64,000 nucleotides of DNA from Gemmatimonadota bacterium. GTDB taxonomy: Bacteria > Gemmatimonadota > Gemmatimonadetes > Longimicrobiales > Gaopeijiaceae. Position numbers and translations under genes: made by a program. Positions 1 through 7,779 of the stretch are shown here, in pieces. The DNA is taken from positions 37,845-101,844 of the forward strand of contig JACQVF010000034.1 in the NCBI GenBank assembly GCA_016209885.1, given 5' to 3'. Each line of letters begins with the position of its first letter. Position 1 is the first letter of the stretch. The notes beneath the pieces are model-generated. The model made no database searches, had not been told where the DNA came from, and saw only the letters and a list, made by a program, of their open reading frames with translations.

Positions 1-1
1 C

Positions 2-400
2 GGCGCCGCCATGGCCTGCTTCGACGAGGCCGCACGCTACGCGAACGAACGCATCATGTTCGACGGACCCATTGGCGGGAAGCAGATCCAGCAGGTGCGC
101 CTGGCAGACATGCTCACCTGGATCACCCAGGGCCAGCTCCTCGCGCTCCAGCTCGGGCGCCTCAAGGACCGGGGCGCCGCGCGGCCACAACAGGTCTCGC
201 TGGCCAAGCGCGCGAACGTGGACATGGCCTGCAACGTGGCCCGCGAGGCGAGGCGCCTCCTGGGTGCGAACGGCATCCTCATCGAGTACCAGGCCATGCG
301 CCACATGTGCAACCTCGAGTCCGTCTACACCTACGAGGGAACGCACGACATCCACTCGCTCATTCTGGGACAGGACGTCACGGGGATCCCAGCGTTCTGA
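2..400 (+). CDS. Glutaryl-CoA dehydrogenase-like acyl-CoA dehydrogenase, C-terminal part
   Basis: Only the C-terminal ~132 residues are in the window; the frame is open to the left edge, so the start lies outside. The sequence is the last helical domain of an acyl-CoA dehydrogenase. The ending YEGTHDIHSLILGQDVTGIPAF-type block (residues around 105-130) is characteristic of glutaryl-CoA dehydrogenases, FAD enzymes that oxidise and decarboxylate glutaryl-CoA to crotonyl-CoA in lysine and aromatic degradation. That the YEGTHDIH stretch is present is seen directly; the substrate is inferred from family resemblance. The catalytic base and most of the FAD site lie outside the window. A PIN-domain relic follows immediately downstream. 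Confidence 0.85.
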   Translation, partial: GAAMACFDEAARYANERIMFDGPIGGKQIQQVRLADMLTWITQGQLLALQLGRLKDRGAARPQQVSLAKRANVDMACNVAREARRLLGANGILIEYQAMRHMCNLESVYTYEGTHDIHSLILGQDVTGIPAF

Positions 401-531
401 ATCCCACGGACGTGCTCCAGCTCGCGGCCGCGCTGGTCTTCTTCGAGGGCACCTCGACGGGCGAGTTCGTCACCCTTGACGAGCGTCTCTCCGAGGCTGC
501 CCGGCTCGAGGGCCTGACCCCGCTGCCGTAG
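400..531 (+). pseudogene. Relic of a PIN-domain (VapC-like) toxin C-terminus
   Basis: About 42 codons, opening at the last base of the preceding stop codon and closing at a TAG. They match the C-terminal third of PIN-domain ribonucleases: the pattern T-D-V-L-Q-L-A-A-A-L, then EFVTLDERLSEAARLEGL, corresponds to the usual DALHLAAAL...FVTxDxRLxxAAxxxGL. The N-terminal acidic residues of the active site are absent, and no antitoxin is nearby. The stretch overlaps the end of the dehydrogenase gene by one base, so it cannot be an intact gene. I read it as a decayed toxin left after a deletion. Confidence 0.5.
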
Positions 532-658
532 CCTCTCGGTCGCGCGTCCCGCCTCGCGACTCCGCGGTGTCACTGCGCGCCGCGCTGAACCGCTCGCTCC
601 AGGAGCACGTGTACCTCGCGGGGGTTGACCCCGGGGGAGGCCAGGATAGCTTTAGACG

Positions 659-697
659 CGCCCGGAGGGGTGCGTGACGCGCAGCCCCTCCCGGGCG
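659..697 (+). terminator. Strong stem-loop between PIN relic and tRNA-Lys
   Basis: A 12-bp GC-rich stem (659-670 against 685-697, one bulged C) with a 14-nt loop, followed by TTCTTC instead of a clear U-run. It could be an intrinsic terminator for the upstream genes or a processing structure ahead of the tRNA seven bases downstream. Confidence 0.4.
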
Positions 698-703
698 TTC
701 TTC

Positions 704-776
704 GCGCCGCTAGCTCAACTGGTAGAGCAACGGACTCTTAATCCGTAGGTTCGGGGTTCGATTCCCTGGCGGCGCA
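704..776 (+). tRNA. tRNA-Lys (anticodon CTT)
   Basis: Complete cloverleaf. The acceptor stem GCGCCGC (704-710) pairs exactly with GCGGCGC (769-775), and the discriminator is A776. The D arm starts at 713, the anticodon loop CTCTTAA spans 735-741 with CTT at 737-739, and the T arm carries GGTTCGATTCC. CCA is not encoded. The 3' side is followed by an integrase relic, so this tRNA has probably served as an integration site. Confidence 0.95.
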
Positions 777-834
777 CTGATGGAACTCGTTCCAGGGCCT
801 TGAGCTGCGCCTTTGCTCATCCCCGCACCATGCC

Positions 835-1068
835 TCCTGTGCCCGGATTGTGCCGTAACTGTGCCGTAATGGGTACGGAACGCCTGCGAAGCGCTCATCC
901 CTCCGCCCACTTCGCCAGTGGCAGAACTGCCCGCTCGGCGGTTGGGGCCGTCCCATGAAGCCGCGCGAGCTTCTCGACGCCCGCGCGCAGCGTCTCCTCG
1001 GTCACGATGGCGTGGCGGTCGAACACGGCACGGGTGCGGTGGCCGCAACGTCTCATGGCGACGACTCG
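835..1068 (-). pseudogene. Relic of a tyrosine-recombinase integrase C-terminus
   Basis: Read on the minus strand, a short stretch (about 1056 to 898) gives RRCGHRTRAVFDRHAIVTEETLR, which mirrors the C-terminal GHKTRSVFDRYNIVSEEDL block of phage integrases. A plausible tail (THYGTVTAQSG) continues in another frame near 840-880, so there is at least one frameshift. The residue equivalent to the nucleophilic tyrosine is histidine here (DRH instead of DRY). Together with the missing upstream catalytic arginine this makes the copy dead. It lies about 60 bp from the 3' end of tRNA-Lys, the usual position of an island integrase, and points to an old, largely deleted element. Confidence 0.55.
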
Positions 1069-1608
1069 TGCGCGCGCGTTTTTTGGAGTGCGTCGCTGCC
1101 GAGGTTCTTCCCAGGAGCGCGTCCCGATCTGGTCGGGTGGCACGCCGCGGAGGGACGCCCCCGTGAGGGTTTCCTCGTTCGCGTCCACCGCCTTCAGCTC
1201 GACAGCACGCTTGATCTCGCCAGCGCGAGATGGGAGGCAGCAAGGCCTTGCTGCCTTGGCATCGGTTCGCCAGGACGAAGTCTCGGCTGAGCGCGCGGGC
1301 GCCATGAGCGTCGCCGCCGGGCCGCGGGCCGAGATCGAGGACGAGCACATCGTCTGGCTCGCGAACCATGCTGGGGTCGGACCGATCATGGAGGCGGTCG
1401 GGCGGGCGGCGCGGCGGCCGGCACCGTGGCCCCGCCCGGGAGCCCTCCGGGGCGAGCTGCGGCCCCCACCCATCGTGCTATAGCGCGCGAGAAGCGATTG
1501 GGCCGAGCCGGCCAGGTTACTAAGTAGGAGCTGTACCCAACCCCGCTCTTCCCCGCCCCAGGGGGATCGGGACAGCAGCGCGGACCCATCGAGCGAAAGG
1601 AGCGGAGC
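1069..1608. other. Stretch without a supported gene
   Basis: No frame here has convincing family resemblance or a start with a ribosome binding site. It may be further decayed remains of the element whose integrase relic ends at about 1,068. The last 15 bases carry the Shine-Dalgarno sequence of the next gene (AAAGGAG). Confidence 0.4.
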
Positions 1609-4032
1609 ATGCTGGCGCTACTTCTGATACTCCTCTTGCGGGCGACCATCCCTGCTTTCCCCCTTGTCGCTCAGCAGCCCACGTGGGTCGACTCCCTCGT
1701 TCCCATGGACCGGTTCGAGCAGTCGGAGCTCCTGGACCGGTACGGGGCCACGGTCACGAGCCTGTCCGTTGAGGGCGACGGTCGTCTGAGCCTGGTGGTC
1801 ACGAGGACTTCCGGGTTCGTGACCTGGGATGGCGGTCGGTCGTGGCGCAGTGTCGAGTTCCAGGGCGACCCGGCCCGGTTCAGGCTCGGTCCCGTCGGTC
1901 TCAACGACCTCGCCTTGGGCGACGACGGGTCCGTCTGGGCGGCCACCGATGAAGGACTCACGGTCTCGCGGGATTCCGCCGCGAGCTGGTCGCCCGTGGA
2001 TCACTCGGCGGTCACGTCCCGCTCGCTGGCCGTGCAGGCCGTCGAGCGGCTGCCGAGCGGCGCGTTCGTGGCCCGAGCCGGGCGGTGGCTGCTGCGCATC
2101 GACGGCAACGGATCGCGCGTGCAGGCAATCGATCTGAGCTGGGCCTGGGATATGGGCCTACGGCGGATCGTGCGATGGGACGCACTGGCCCTCGGCCCGG
2201 CCGGAACCGTCCATGCCGTGACCCACGCGGGCCAGCTCGTGGTGTTCGACGCCGAGGCGCGGTCCGGCCGAGTGGTGCTCGAGCCTCCCGACGTGGGGCG
2301 GGCGGCCGGCGAGCTTGACTTTCGTCTCGCCGTCGGGCCCGGCGGCAACGTGCACCTCGGCACGCGCGTCGGTCTGTATCGCCTCGACGCCGGACGCGGG
2401 AAGTGGAGGCGCGTGCGGATTCCGGGGGCCGACGACGCGTGGATCGGCGCGGTCCATACCGATCCGGCAGGCGCCCTGTACATCGCCGCCCGGGACCTCG
2501 AAACGGGCTGCAGCACGGTACACGTGCGCCCTGCTTCGGGGATCTTCCGGCGGTGGCGCCGGATCGCCGATCGCTGCGAGGTCGTGAACGTCCGGGCCCT
2601 GGTCGCCGGGCCCGATGGACTGTGGATCGGCAGCCGCGGGCTCCTGCACGCCCGTCGCGCGCCCGCCGGCAGCTTCGACGCCCCTGCTGCGATCCCGGAG
2701 GAGCGGGCGCCCGACCTGCCGCTGGGTCAACGCGAGCGCGTGGACCTGCACACCAGCGACGACGAGGCGTCCAGGTACTTCGTCCAACTGGTCGGCGACG
2801 GCAGCGGCGCGGTCGGGCACGCGTTCGTGGTATGGGGTCGAGAGGATGCCTCTGAGAACATGAGCGTGTTCGACGGAGCCTACGGGCTGTGGCCGCGGAC
2901 GAGTGTCTCCTGGACCGAAGCCGTTTTCGGCACGGTGCCCGCCGAGATCTACGAGGAGTTCGGGATCGACGGGACCGGCGGCGGCACCCCCGGAGGTATC
3001 GCGCGCACGATGGATCTGATCACGGTACGTGTGGACCGGGATGTCTACGAGCGCTCCCGCCGCGTCCTCCGGGCCCGCCAACGGGACGTGGGGGGCAACT
3101 ACCAGCTCCTCGTCCGCGACTGCGTGACCTTCCTTCGCGAGGTCGCCGACGTTCTCGGGCTCGAGCTTCCGTACCGCATGTTCGCCTGGCGGCCCACGGG
3201 ATACGTCCAGCAGATGATCGCGCGGCTCCGTACGGAGGACCGGGGCTGGCATCCGCAGTCAGGGTTGGTGTACGTCGGCCAGACGATCCGGGGGGTGCCG
3301 CACGGAAGGGGAGAGATCAGCAGAACGAGCGGCCTCAGGTACAGCGGCCAGCTCCGGCACGGGATCCCCGACGGCGACGGCGCGGCGGAATACGAGAACG
3401 GAGACCGGTACACGGGGACGTTCCGGCGCGGGTCCCCGCACGGGTCCGGCGAGTACCGGTGGGCCAGCGGCCACCGGTACGAGGGGGAGATCGTCAGCGG
3501 GCGGGCTCACGGAACCGGCACGTTCGCGTGGGCCAACGGCTCCTCGTATCGGGGTACCGTCAGCGAGGGGCTGCCCCACGGAACCGGCACGTTCCATTGG
3601 CCGGACGGCTCGCGATTCGAGGGCACCTTCGCCGAGGGGCAGCCCCACGGACGCGGCGTCACCCGCTTCTCAGGCGGAGCTCGCTACGAGGGCGAGGTTC
3701 GCAACGGACGCGAGCAGGGTCAGGGCACGTTCCACTGGCCGGACGGCTCGCGCTTCGAGGGCACCTTCGCCGAGGGGAAACCACGGTCCGGCACGTACGT
3801 CGCCCCGAACGGGACGCGCCACGCCGCCGCGGCCGACGGATCCGGGAGGATCCGCTGGTCGGTGCCCGCCGCTGACAGGACCGGGAGCAGGGGCGAGCGT
3901 GAGACCGACGGCCGCCTCGACCGCCCCGGCGGTCCCGCCGACCGTGGACGCGCACGGGACGCCGGCGGCTGCGGGAGCTGCGAGATGCAGGACATCGACG
4001 TCGTGGGTGAATGGCGGGGCGGAAGGCCCTGA
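1609..4032 (+). CDS. Secreted beta-propeller / papain-like / MORN-repeat protein
   Basis: 807 aa. A signal peptide (residues ~1-21, LLLILLL core, ending AQQ) is followed by a BNR/Asp-box propeller-like region (~30-340; for example FVTWDGGRSWRSV). A central domain (~370-540) resembles permuted NlpC/P60 or other papain-like cysteine hydrolases, with His404 in GHAFVVWG and Cys505 in RDCVTFLREV. Eight MORN repeats (~551-735) of the type GxYEGxxxxGxxHGxGxxxW follow, then a polar Gly/Arg-rich tail. The order His before Cys fits a circularly permuted papain fold; that assignment is inference. MORN repeats commonly bind membranes or act as scaffolds. AAAGGAG lies 8-9 bases before the ATG. I know no named family with this exact architecture. 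Confidence 0.75.
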   Translation: MLALLLILLLRATIPAFPLVAQQPTWVDSLVPMDRFEQSELLDRYGATVTSLSVEGDGRLSLVVTRTSGFVTWDGGRSWRSVEFQGDPARFRLGPVGLNDLALGDDGSVWAATDEGLTVSRDSAASWSPVDHSAVTSRSLAVQAVERLPSGAFVARAGRWLLRIDGNGSRVQAIDLSWAWDMGLRRIVRWDALALGPAGTVHAVTHAGQLVVFDAEARSGRVVLEPPDVGRAAGELDFRLAVGPGGNVHLGTRVGLYRLDAGRGKWRRVRIPGADDAWIGAVHTDPAGALYIAARDLETGCSTVHVRPASGIFRRWRRIADRCEVVNVRALVAGPDGLWIGSRGLLHARRAPAGSFDAPAAIPEERAPDLPLGQRERVDLHTSDDEASRYFVQLVGDGSGAVGHAFVVWGREDASENMSVFDGAYGLWPRTSVSWTEAVFGTVPAEIYEEFGIDGTGGGTPGGIARTMDLITVRVDRDVYERSRRVLRARQRDVGGNYQLLVRDCVTFLREVADVLGLELPYRMFAWRPTGYVQQMIARLRTEDRGWHPQSGLVYVGQTIRGVPHGRGEISRTSGLRYSGQLRHGIPDGDGAAEYENGDRYTGTFRRGSPHGSGEYRWASGHRYEGEIVSGRAHGTGTFAWANGSSYRGTVSEGLPHGTGTFHWPDGSRFEGTFAEGQPHGRGVTRFSGGARYEGEVRNGREQGQGTFHWPDGSRFEGTFAEGKPRSGTYVAPNGTRHAAAADGSGRIRWSVPAADRTGSRGERETDGRLDRPGGPADRGRARDAGGCGSCEMQDIDVVGEWRGGRP

Positions 4033-4399
4033 GCTGACGTCCCCCCGGGGGAGTTCGACGTCCGGGTCCGGCGGGCACGCCACGCTGAGAGCTCGCTGGA
4101 CGTGGTGCGGCCGCGGGGCCTGCGGCCGGGAGCCGACGGTCTCCAAGATGATGCGATACTGGCGCGCCCCGATCTGAGCAGAGGAGATCCCCAGCATCGC
4201 CGCAAGGTGCCGCAGGTGCTTCGCGGAGCCGCCCGCCTGGTAGGTATGGAGGTTTGATGGTCCGTAGTCTCCCGGGCATTCCCGGCGGCCCTGTTGACCT
4301 GCGCGGCAAAGCTGCCGAGACTGTGGGCGGGGCCGACGACGCGACGGCCGGAGAGGATAGAGCGATTCGCGGATACTCGTTTCGTTGATGGTCTGAACG
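4033..4399. other. Intergenic stretch without a supported gene
   Basis: 367 bases between the MORN protein and the next small gene. All six frames give low-complexity Arg/Pro/Gly-rich translations. I see no tRNA, obvious terminator or recognisable relic. Confidence 0.5.
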
Positions 4400-4771
4400 A
4401 TGGCGGGAAAACTGAGTGCCGGCGCGCAGATGCGCCTGGAGGCGTTGCGCCAGCTTGGAGACAAGGTGCAGCGCGTGCACGGCTTGGTGGAGCAGTTTGC
4501 CAGCGCCAAGCATGGGCACGAAGCGCTGGCCCAGTCGATCAAGCGGGCCTTTGCACAACTGAAGCTGGCCTTCATGGGTGCGGGGCTGGACCAGATGTCG
4601 CAACTGGCGGGCGGGATGGCGATCGCCGCCGGCCGCGGCATGGCGCTACAGACCAAGACTCGCATCCTGCGGGACGGTGTCGGCTCGCTGAAGTTTCAGA
4701 TCGAGCTGGAGCAGCGGGCGGTGGTTGCCGAAGATCAGGCCGCCCAGAAGGATGCGAAGAAGGGCGGATGA
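4400..4771 (+). CDS. Conserved-looking small hypothetical protein
   Basis: 123 aa, soluble, mostly alpha-helical by composition, no signal peptide, ending in a charged Lys/Asp tail. The sequence (for example QLGDKVQRVHGLVEQFA and AFAQLKLAFMGAGLDQMSQLAGGM) has normal protein composition and, from memory, resembles an uncharacterised family in Gemmatimonas. No function can be assigned. No good Shine-Dalgarno precedes the ATG. It lies 51 bases before the truncated aminopeptidase gene on the same strand. Confidence 0.6.
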   Translation: MAGKLSAGAQMRLEALRQLGDKVQRVHGLVEQFASAKHGHEALAQSIKRAFAQLKLAFMGAGLDQMSQLAGGMAIAAGRGMALQTKTRILRDGVGSLKFQIELEQRAVVAEDQAAQKDAKKGG

Positions 4772-4822
4772 GATCGGTTTGCGGTTCGATGGCCGCACGA
4801 GCCGGAAAACGGGAGCACGTGT

Positions 4823-5272
4823 ATGGACGCCTTCCTGATGATGAAGGGGGCGAGGAAGATCGTCGCCGTGTGCGCCGCGGTCAGGTCGGCCGAGAAGGTG
4901 GTGGTCGTCGCGGACAGCGCCATGCTGGAGATCGCGGACGTGCTGGCGGCTGCGGCCTGCGAGCGGGAGGCGGAGGTCGTGGTGACCGTGATGGAACCCC
5001 CGAAGATGGACGGGGCGGAGCCGCCTCGGGCCGTTGTAGAGGCGATGAAGGCGGCGGACGTCGTGATCCTCTGCGTCAGCTATTCGATCCGTACAATCAC
5101 CACGGTGATGCGCGCGTTCTGCCAGTCGACTTCCGGGGGATACGCGTCGTTCGCGATGTACTCGTCGGGATCGCGGCCCACCACGAACACCCCTGAACAG
5201 AGGACTTTCGCCCCGGCCGCCATCACGACCTTGACATCCTCGAGGCGGTCGAGGCCCGCAGCGATCCCGTAG
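4823..5272 (+). pseudogene. Truncated M29-like (leucyl) aminopeptidase, N-terminal fragment
   Basis: Residues 1-~87 match the N-terminus of thermophilic-type (M29-like) aminopeptidases: MMKGARKIV.VCA.V, then EKVVVVADSAMLEIADVLAAAA, then EVVVTVMEPPKMDG.EPP, and MKAADVVI. A full enzyme is more than 300 aa and carries its metal ligands further downstream. Here resemblance stops at about 5,085 and the frame runs on through unrelated Ser/Thr/Arg-rich sequence to a stop at 5,272. The ribosome binding site (GGGAG, 8 bases before ATG) survives. The unrelated tail is the antisense of a truncated gene on the other strand, so two genes were joined tail to tail by a deletion or rearrangement. Confidence 0.65.
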
Positions 5273-5340
5273 GCACCCCCGCCCACCACCGCGATCGCGA
5301 TGAGGAGAACCGCCGGCCTCCCGTGGTGCTTCACGGCCAT
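5080..5340 (-). pseudogene. Truncated serine hydrolase (beta-lactamase-type), N-terminal fragment
   Basis: 86 codons from ATG at 5340. An N-terminal membrane anchor (PAVLLIAIAVVGGGAYGIA) is followed by AKVLCSGVFVVGRDPDEYIA. This resembles the mature N-terminus of a family of class C beta-lactamase-like hydrolases (CSGVFVxGRDPExV). The SxxK and YxN catalytic motifs, which lie well downstream in intact members, are missing because the frame stops at 5,080 where the oppositely oriented aminopeptidase fragment begins. It overlaps the 3' end of the YceI gene by 10 bases, suggesting an ancestral two-gene operon. Confidence 0.5.
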
Positions 5341-6062
5341 GTCTTGCGTTCCGTCCCTGGTATGGGCAAGCGCACCGGCGGGGCCGCGGTCCTCTGGCGG
5401 TTCCCGCCTCGAGGCGTGAGGCCACGGATTCCCGTGTGGGGGGGCGTCTGTATCCTTTCCTCGCGGGTCGGGCTCGCGGGCGCCGGGCGGGTCCAGAGTT
5501 CGATCTCGAGGGTCACCGCGTCGCCGAGCAGGCTCTTCATGGCCAGGCGCTGCCAGCCGGATCCCACCGCATACTCGCGCCAATTCAAGACGGCCCGGGC
5601 CGAGGCGCCGAGCCCGCGCCCGGCCGTGCCATCCGCGCGGGACGAGACGATTCGGAAGGGGAGGGCGATCTTCTTCGTCACCGCGCGGATCGACAGATCA
5701 CCCACAGCGAGGTAGTCCTCACCCCACCTTCTCACGTGCTGGCTCTCGAACCGGATCTCCGGGTACTGGTCCACGGCCAGGAACTGGGAACCTCGCAGCA
5801 GATCGTCTGTGAGCTTGGATCCCGTGTCGATGCTCGCCGCCCTGATCGTCGCCTTCACGGAGGATCTCGTCACGTCGCCCTCATCGTAGAGGATCGTGGC
5901 GTCGAAGGCCGTGAACCTCGCCGTAAGCCTGCCGAGTCCGCCGGCGATGGGCACCGAGACCCCGATCCTCGAATACTCCGGGTCGACCTGAAGCCTGGAC
6001 TGGGCGCTCAGGTGCTGCACGCTGGCCAGCACCAGGAAAAGCGGGAAACGCGGTACGCCCAT
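5331..6062 (-). CDS. YceI-family periplasmic lipid-binding protein
   Basis: 243 aa. Signal peptide (MGVPRFPLFLVLASVQHLSAQ), then a YceI-type lipocalin-like beta-barrel over roughly residues 22-195. Typical features are the opening LQVDPEYSRIGVSV, the DATILYDEGD strand, DLLRGSQFLAVDQYPEIRFES, and the closing VTLEIELW. YceI proteins bind polyisoprenoid or other amphiphilic lipids in the periplasm. Beyond residue ~195 there is a ~45-residue Arg/Pro/Thr-rich tail that the family normally lacks and that overlaps the following truncated gene. GAGGTGAG lies directly before the ATG and decides this start over an upstream in-frame ATG at 6245. Confidence 0.8.
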   Translation of the reverse strand: MGVPRFPLFLVLASVQHLSAQSRLQVDPEYSRIGVSVPIAGGLGRLTARFTAFDATILYDEGDVTRSSVKATIRAASIDTGSKLTDDLLRGSQFLAVDQYPEIRFESQHVRRWGEDYLAVGDLSIRAVTKKIALPFRIVSSRADGTAGRGLGASARAVLNWREYAVGSGWQRLAMKSLLGDAVTLEIELWTRPAPASPTREERIQTPPHTGIRGLTPRGGNRQRTAAPPVRLPIPGTERKTWP

Positions 6063-6395
6063 TCTCACCTCGGGGGCGGCAGTGGATCTGGTTGTTCCGT
6101 GTCGAGGTGGGTCGCATTGCCATCCAGCCGACGCTGGGGCCTGGCTCCGATCCGGCCCACCCTTACCCCGCGTCCGGCGGACGCCGATCCCCGCAACGCC
6201 TGCCCGGAATAGTACTGATCCGGCGGCGCCAAAGCAGCGGTTCAATTCGCGGCGCGCCTCGAGCCCCTCTCACTCTCACCGATCTTGAGTAACGAAGCGA
6301 CCCGGGCGGTGGCGGACGCTCGGGGGGAAAGCCCTGACGCACGCTGCCAGCCGTGCCTCGCAGGCTCCGGGGGCGGGCATCGCGCCCGTCCCGAT

Positions 6396-6447
6396 TCACC
6401 GCAGCACGGTGGAGACGCCGACCCGGACGCTCACGTTCGGGGCCAGA
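6396..6447. repeat. 52-bp direct repeat, left copy (relic of an OMP gene 3' end)
   Basis: Matches 7728-7779 at 49 of 52 positions in the same orientation. The right copy is the last 17 codons and stop of the outer-membrane protein gene at 7728-9110 (minus strand, ending GVSTVLR-stop). The left copy keeps the same reading and stop, but no gene body precedes it. The two copies bracket the antitoxin/toxin-like pair at 6580-7565. The surrounding 6063-6579 contains nothing else I can support. Confidence 0.8.
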
Positions 6448-6579
6448 CCCAGGAACCGTCAGCGGGGGGGGCGCCGGCCCGTGCTCACACGCGGGCCGCG
6501 TTGTCCTTCTCTCCGGCTGGGCATAGTATAGCACTGGTTCTGCGCGAACGGCTGGCGTACACCGCAAAGCGGGCGAGCG

Positions 6580-6921
6580 ATGACGCGGCAGCAAGCACGT
6601 GAAGGTGCGGGGTCCGCACTCCCGTCCTATCTCCGCCGGCACTTCCCCGAGTACGACTTCGGCGAACTGTTCTGGGAACGGGATCGCGCTCTCATCGTCG
6701 GACGAGTGCTTCGGGAGGGGGGTTGGCTGGCCGTAGGATGGCTGCGATCGCGTATGAGCGACGAGGAGATCGCCGCGTGGATTGAGAACCACGCCGGCCG
6801 CGGGATCAGTCCCGAGCGCCTGCGCTTCTGGGAGGCTATCCTCCCGCTTCCCCGGGGAAAGGTAGACCGCTGGATCGCCGCGTCGCGTGCGGAGAGTTGG
6901 GGCCGGAGGCTCGCCCGGTGA
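6580..6921 (+). CDS. DUF6922-like antitoxin-type protein
   Basis: 113 aa, soluble. The pattern F(G/W)ELFWERDRALIVGRVLREGGWLAVGWL followed by ISPERLRFWEAILPLP resembles the small DUF6922-type proteins usually encoded just before AbiEii-type nucleotidyltransferases; they are presumed antitoxins. The gene overlaps the next by four bases (GTGA), so the two are translationally coupled. No clear ribosome binding site before ATG 6580. Family name from memory; antitoxin role inferred from position. Confidence 0.65.
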   Translation: MTRQQAREGAGSALPSYLRRHFPEYDFGELFWERDRALIVGRVLREGGWLAVGWLRSRMSDEEIAAWIENHAGRGISPERLRFWEAILPLPRGKVDRWIAASRAESWGRRLAR

Positions 6922-7565
6922 CCTTCCACCCCGAGGTCTTGAGCGAAGTTCAGCAGGCCGTTCTCCACCGCATCGGACCGATCGTGACGTCAGAAGACTT
7001 CTACCTGGGCGGCGGGACGGCGGTCGCCATCCACTTGGGCCACCGCCGCTCCCTGGACCTCGACTGGTTCACCGGACGGGCGCTCACTGAGCCGCTCCGG
7101 TTCGCCGAGGAGCTCCGCCGCAAAGGGATCGCGTTCCGGACCGAGGCAGTGGAGCGAGGAACGCTCCACGGTAGCGTGGAAGGCCTGCGGCTCATCTTCT
7201 TGGAATACCGCTACCCTACGCTGCACCCTCCGATCCCGTGGGCGACGTTCGGGTGCCGGATCGCCTCGCTCGATGACCTGGCGTGCATGAAGCTGGCCGC
7301 CATCGCTCAACGGGGCTCGAAGAAAGACTTCGTAGACCTCTACGCGCTGGTGCGCGCCTATCGCCCTCTCGCCGAGCTGCTCGATTGCTACAAGGCCCGA
7401 TACGACGTCGAGGACATCGGGCACGTCGTATTCGCCCTCACCTATTTCGACGACGCGGATCCGGAACCTACTCTCGCCATGTTATGGGAGGTGGAGTGGT
7501 CGGAGATCAAGGCCAGCGTTCTCTCGTGGGTGAAGGCACTGGTAGCCGAGCAGCAGGAGTCATGA
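6918..7565 (+). CDS. AbiEii-type nucleotidyltransferase toxin
   Basis: 215 aa. Contains the nucleotidyltransferase signature GGGTAVAIHLGHRRSLDLDWF (residues ~30-50; the DLD acidic pair binds metal), then the C-terminal LDDLACMKLAAIAQRGSKKDFVDLYAL block of the AbiEii/MenT family. Such enzymes transfer nucleotides to tRNA or protein and arrest growth; they serve in type IV-like toxin-antitoxin or abortive-infection modules. The GTG start overlaps the upstream stop and has GGAGGC eight bases ahead, preferred over a TTG at 6897. The pair lies between two copies of a 52-bp repeat. Confidence 0.8.
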   Translation: MTFHPEVLSEVQQAVLHRIGPIVTSEDFYLGGGTAVAIHLGHRRSLDLDWFTGRALTEPLRFAEELRRKGIAFRTEAVERGTLHGSVEGLRLIFLEYRYPTLHPPIPWATFGCRIASLDDLACMKLAAIAQRGSKKDFVDLYALVRAYRPLAELLDCYKARYDVEDIGHVVFALTYFDDADPEPTLAMLWEVEWSEIKASVLSWVKALVAEQQES

Positions 7566-7727
7566 CGGCCTCACTTCATCTCATGCTTCAGCCGCGGCCC
7601 GTGGGGCTCCGGCGCATCGGTCCCAGTCAAGGCGACGGCCATGGCGTTTGATCTCACCGTATGGAAACAGGCGATCCGAACCCGGCTGGAAGGCTGGTGG
7701 TCCCGGATCGGACCGGCGGGGGCGCCG

Positions 7728-7779
7728 TCACCGCAGCACGGTGGAGACGCCGAGGCGGACGCTCACGTTCGAGGCCAGA
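7728..7779. repeat. 52-bp direct repeat, right copy
   Basis: The parental copy: the 3' end of the outer-membrane protein gene on the minus strand. See the left copy at 6396-6447. Confidence 0.8.

Noticed and set aside
738..956. Small minus-strand frame ending ARESNPEPTD
   Set aside because: It is the reverse strand of tRNA-Lys, a frequent false gene.
1270..1369. Minus-strand frame reading DDVLVLDLGPRPGGDA, like the C-terminal strand of a Cas2 protein
   Set aside because: Only ~20 residues resemble it, there is no cas1 or repeat array nearby, and the flanking sequence is low-complexity. Too weak to report as a gene.
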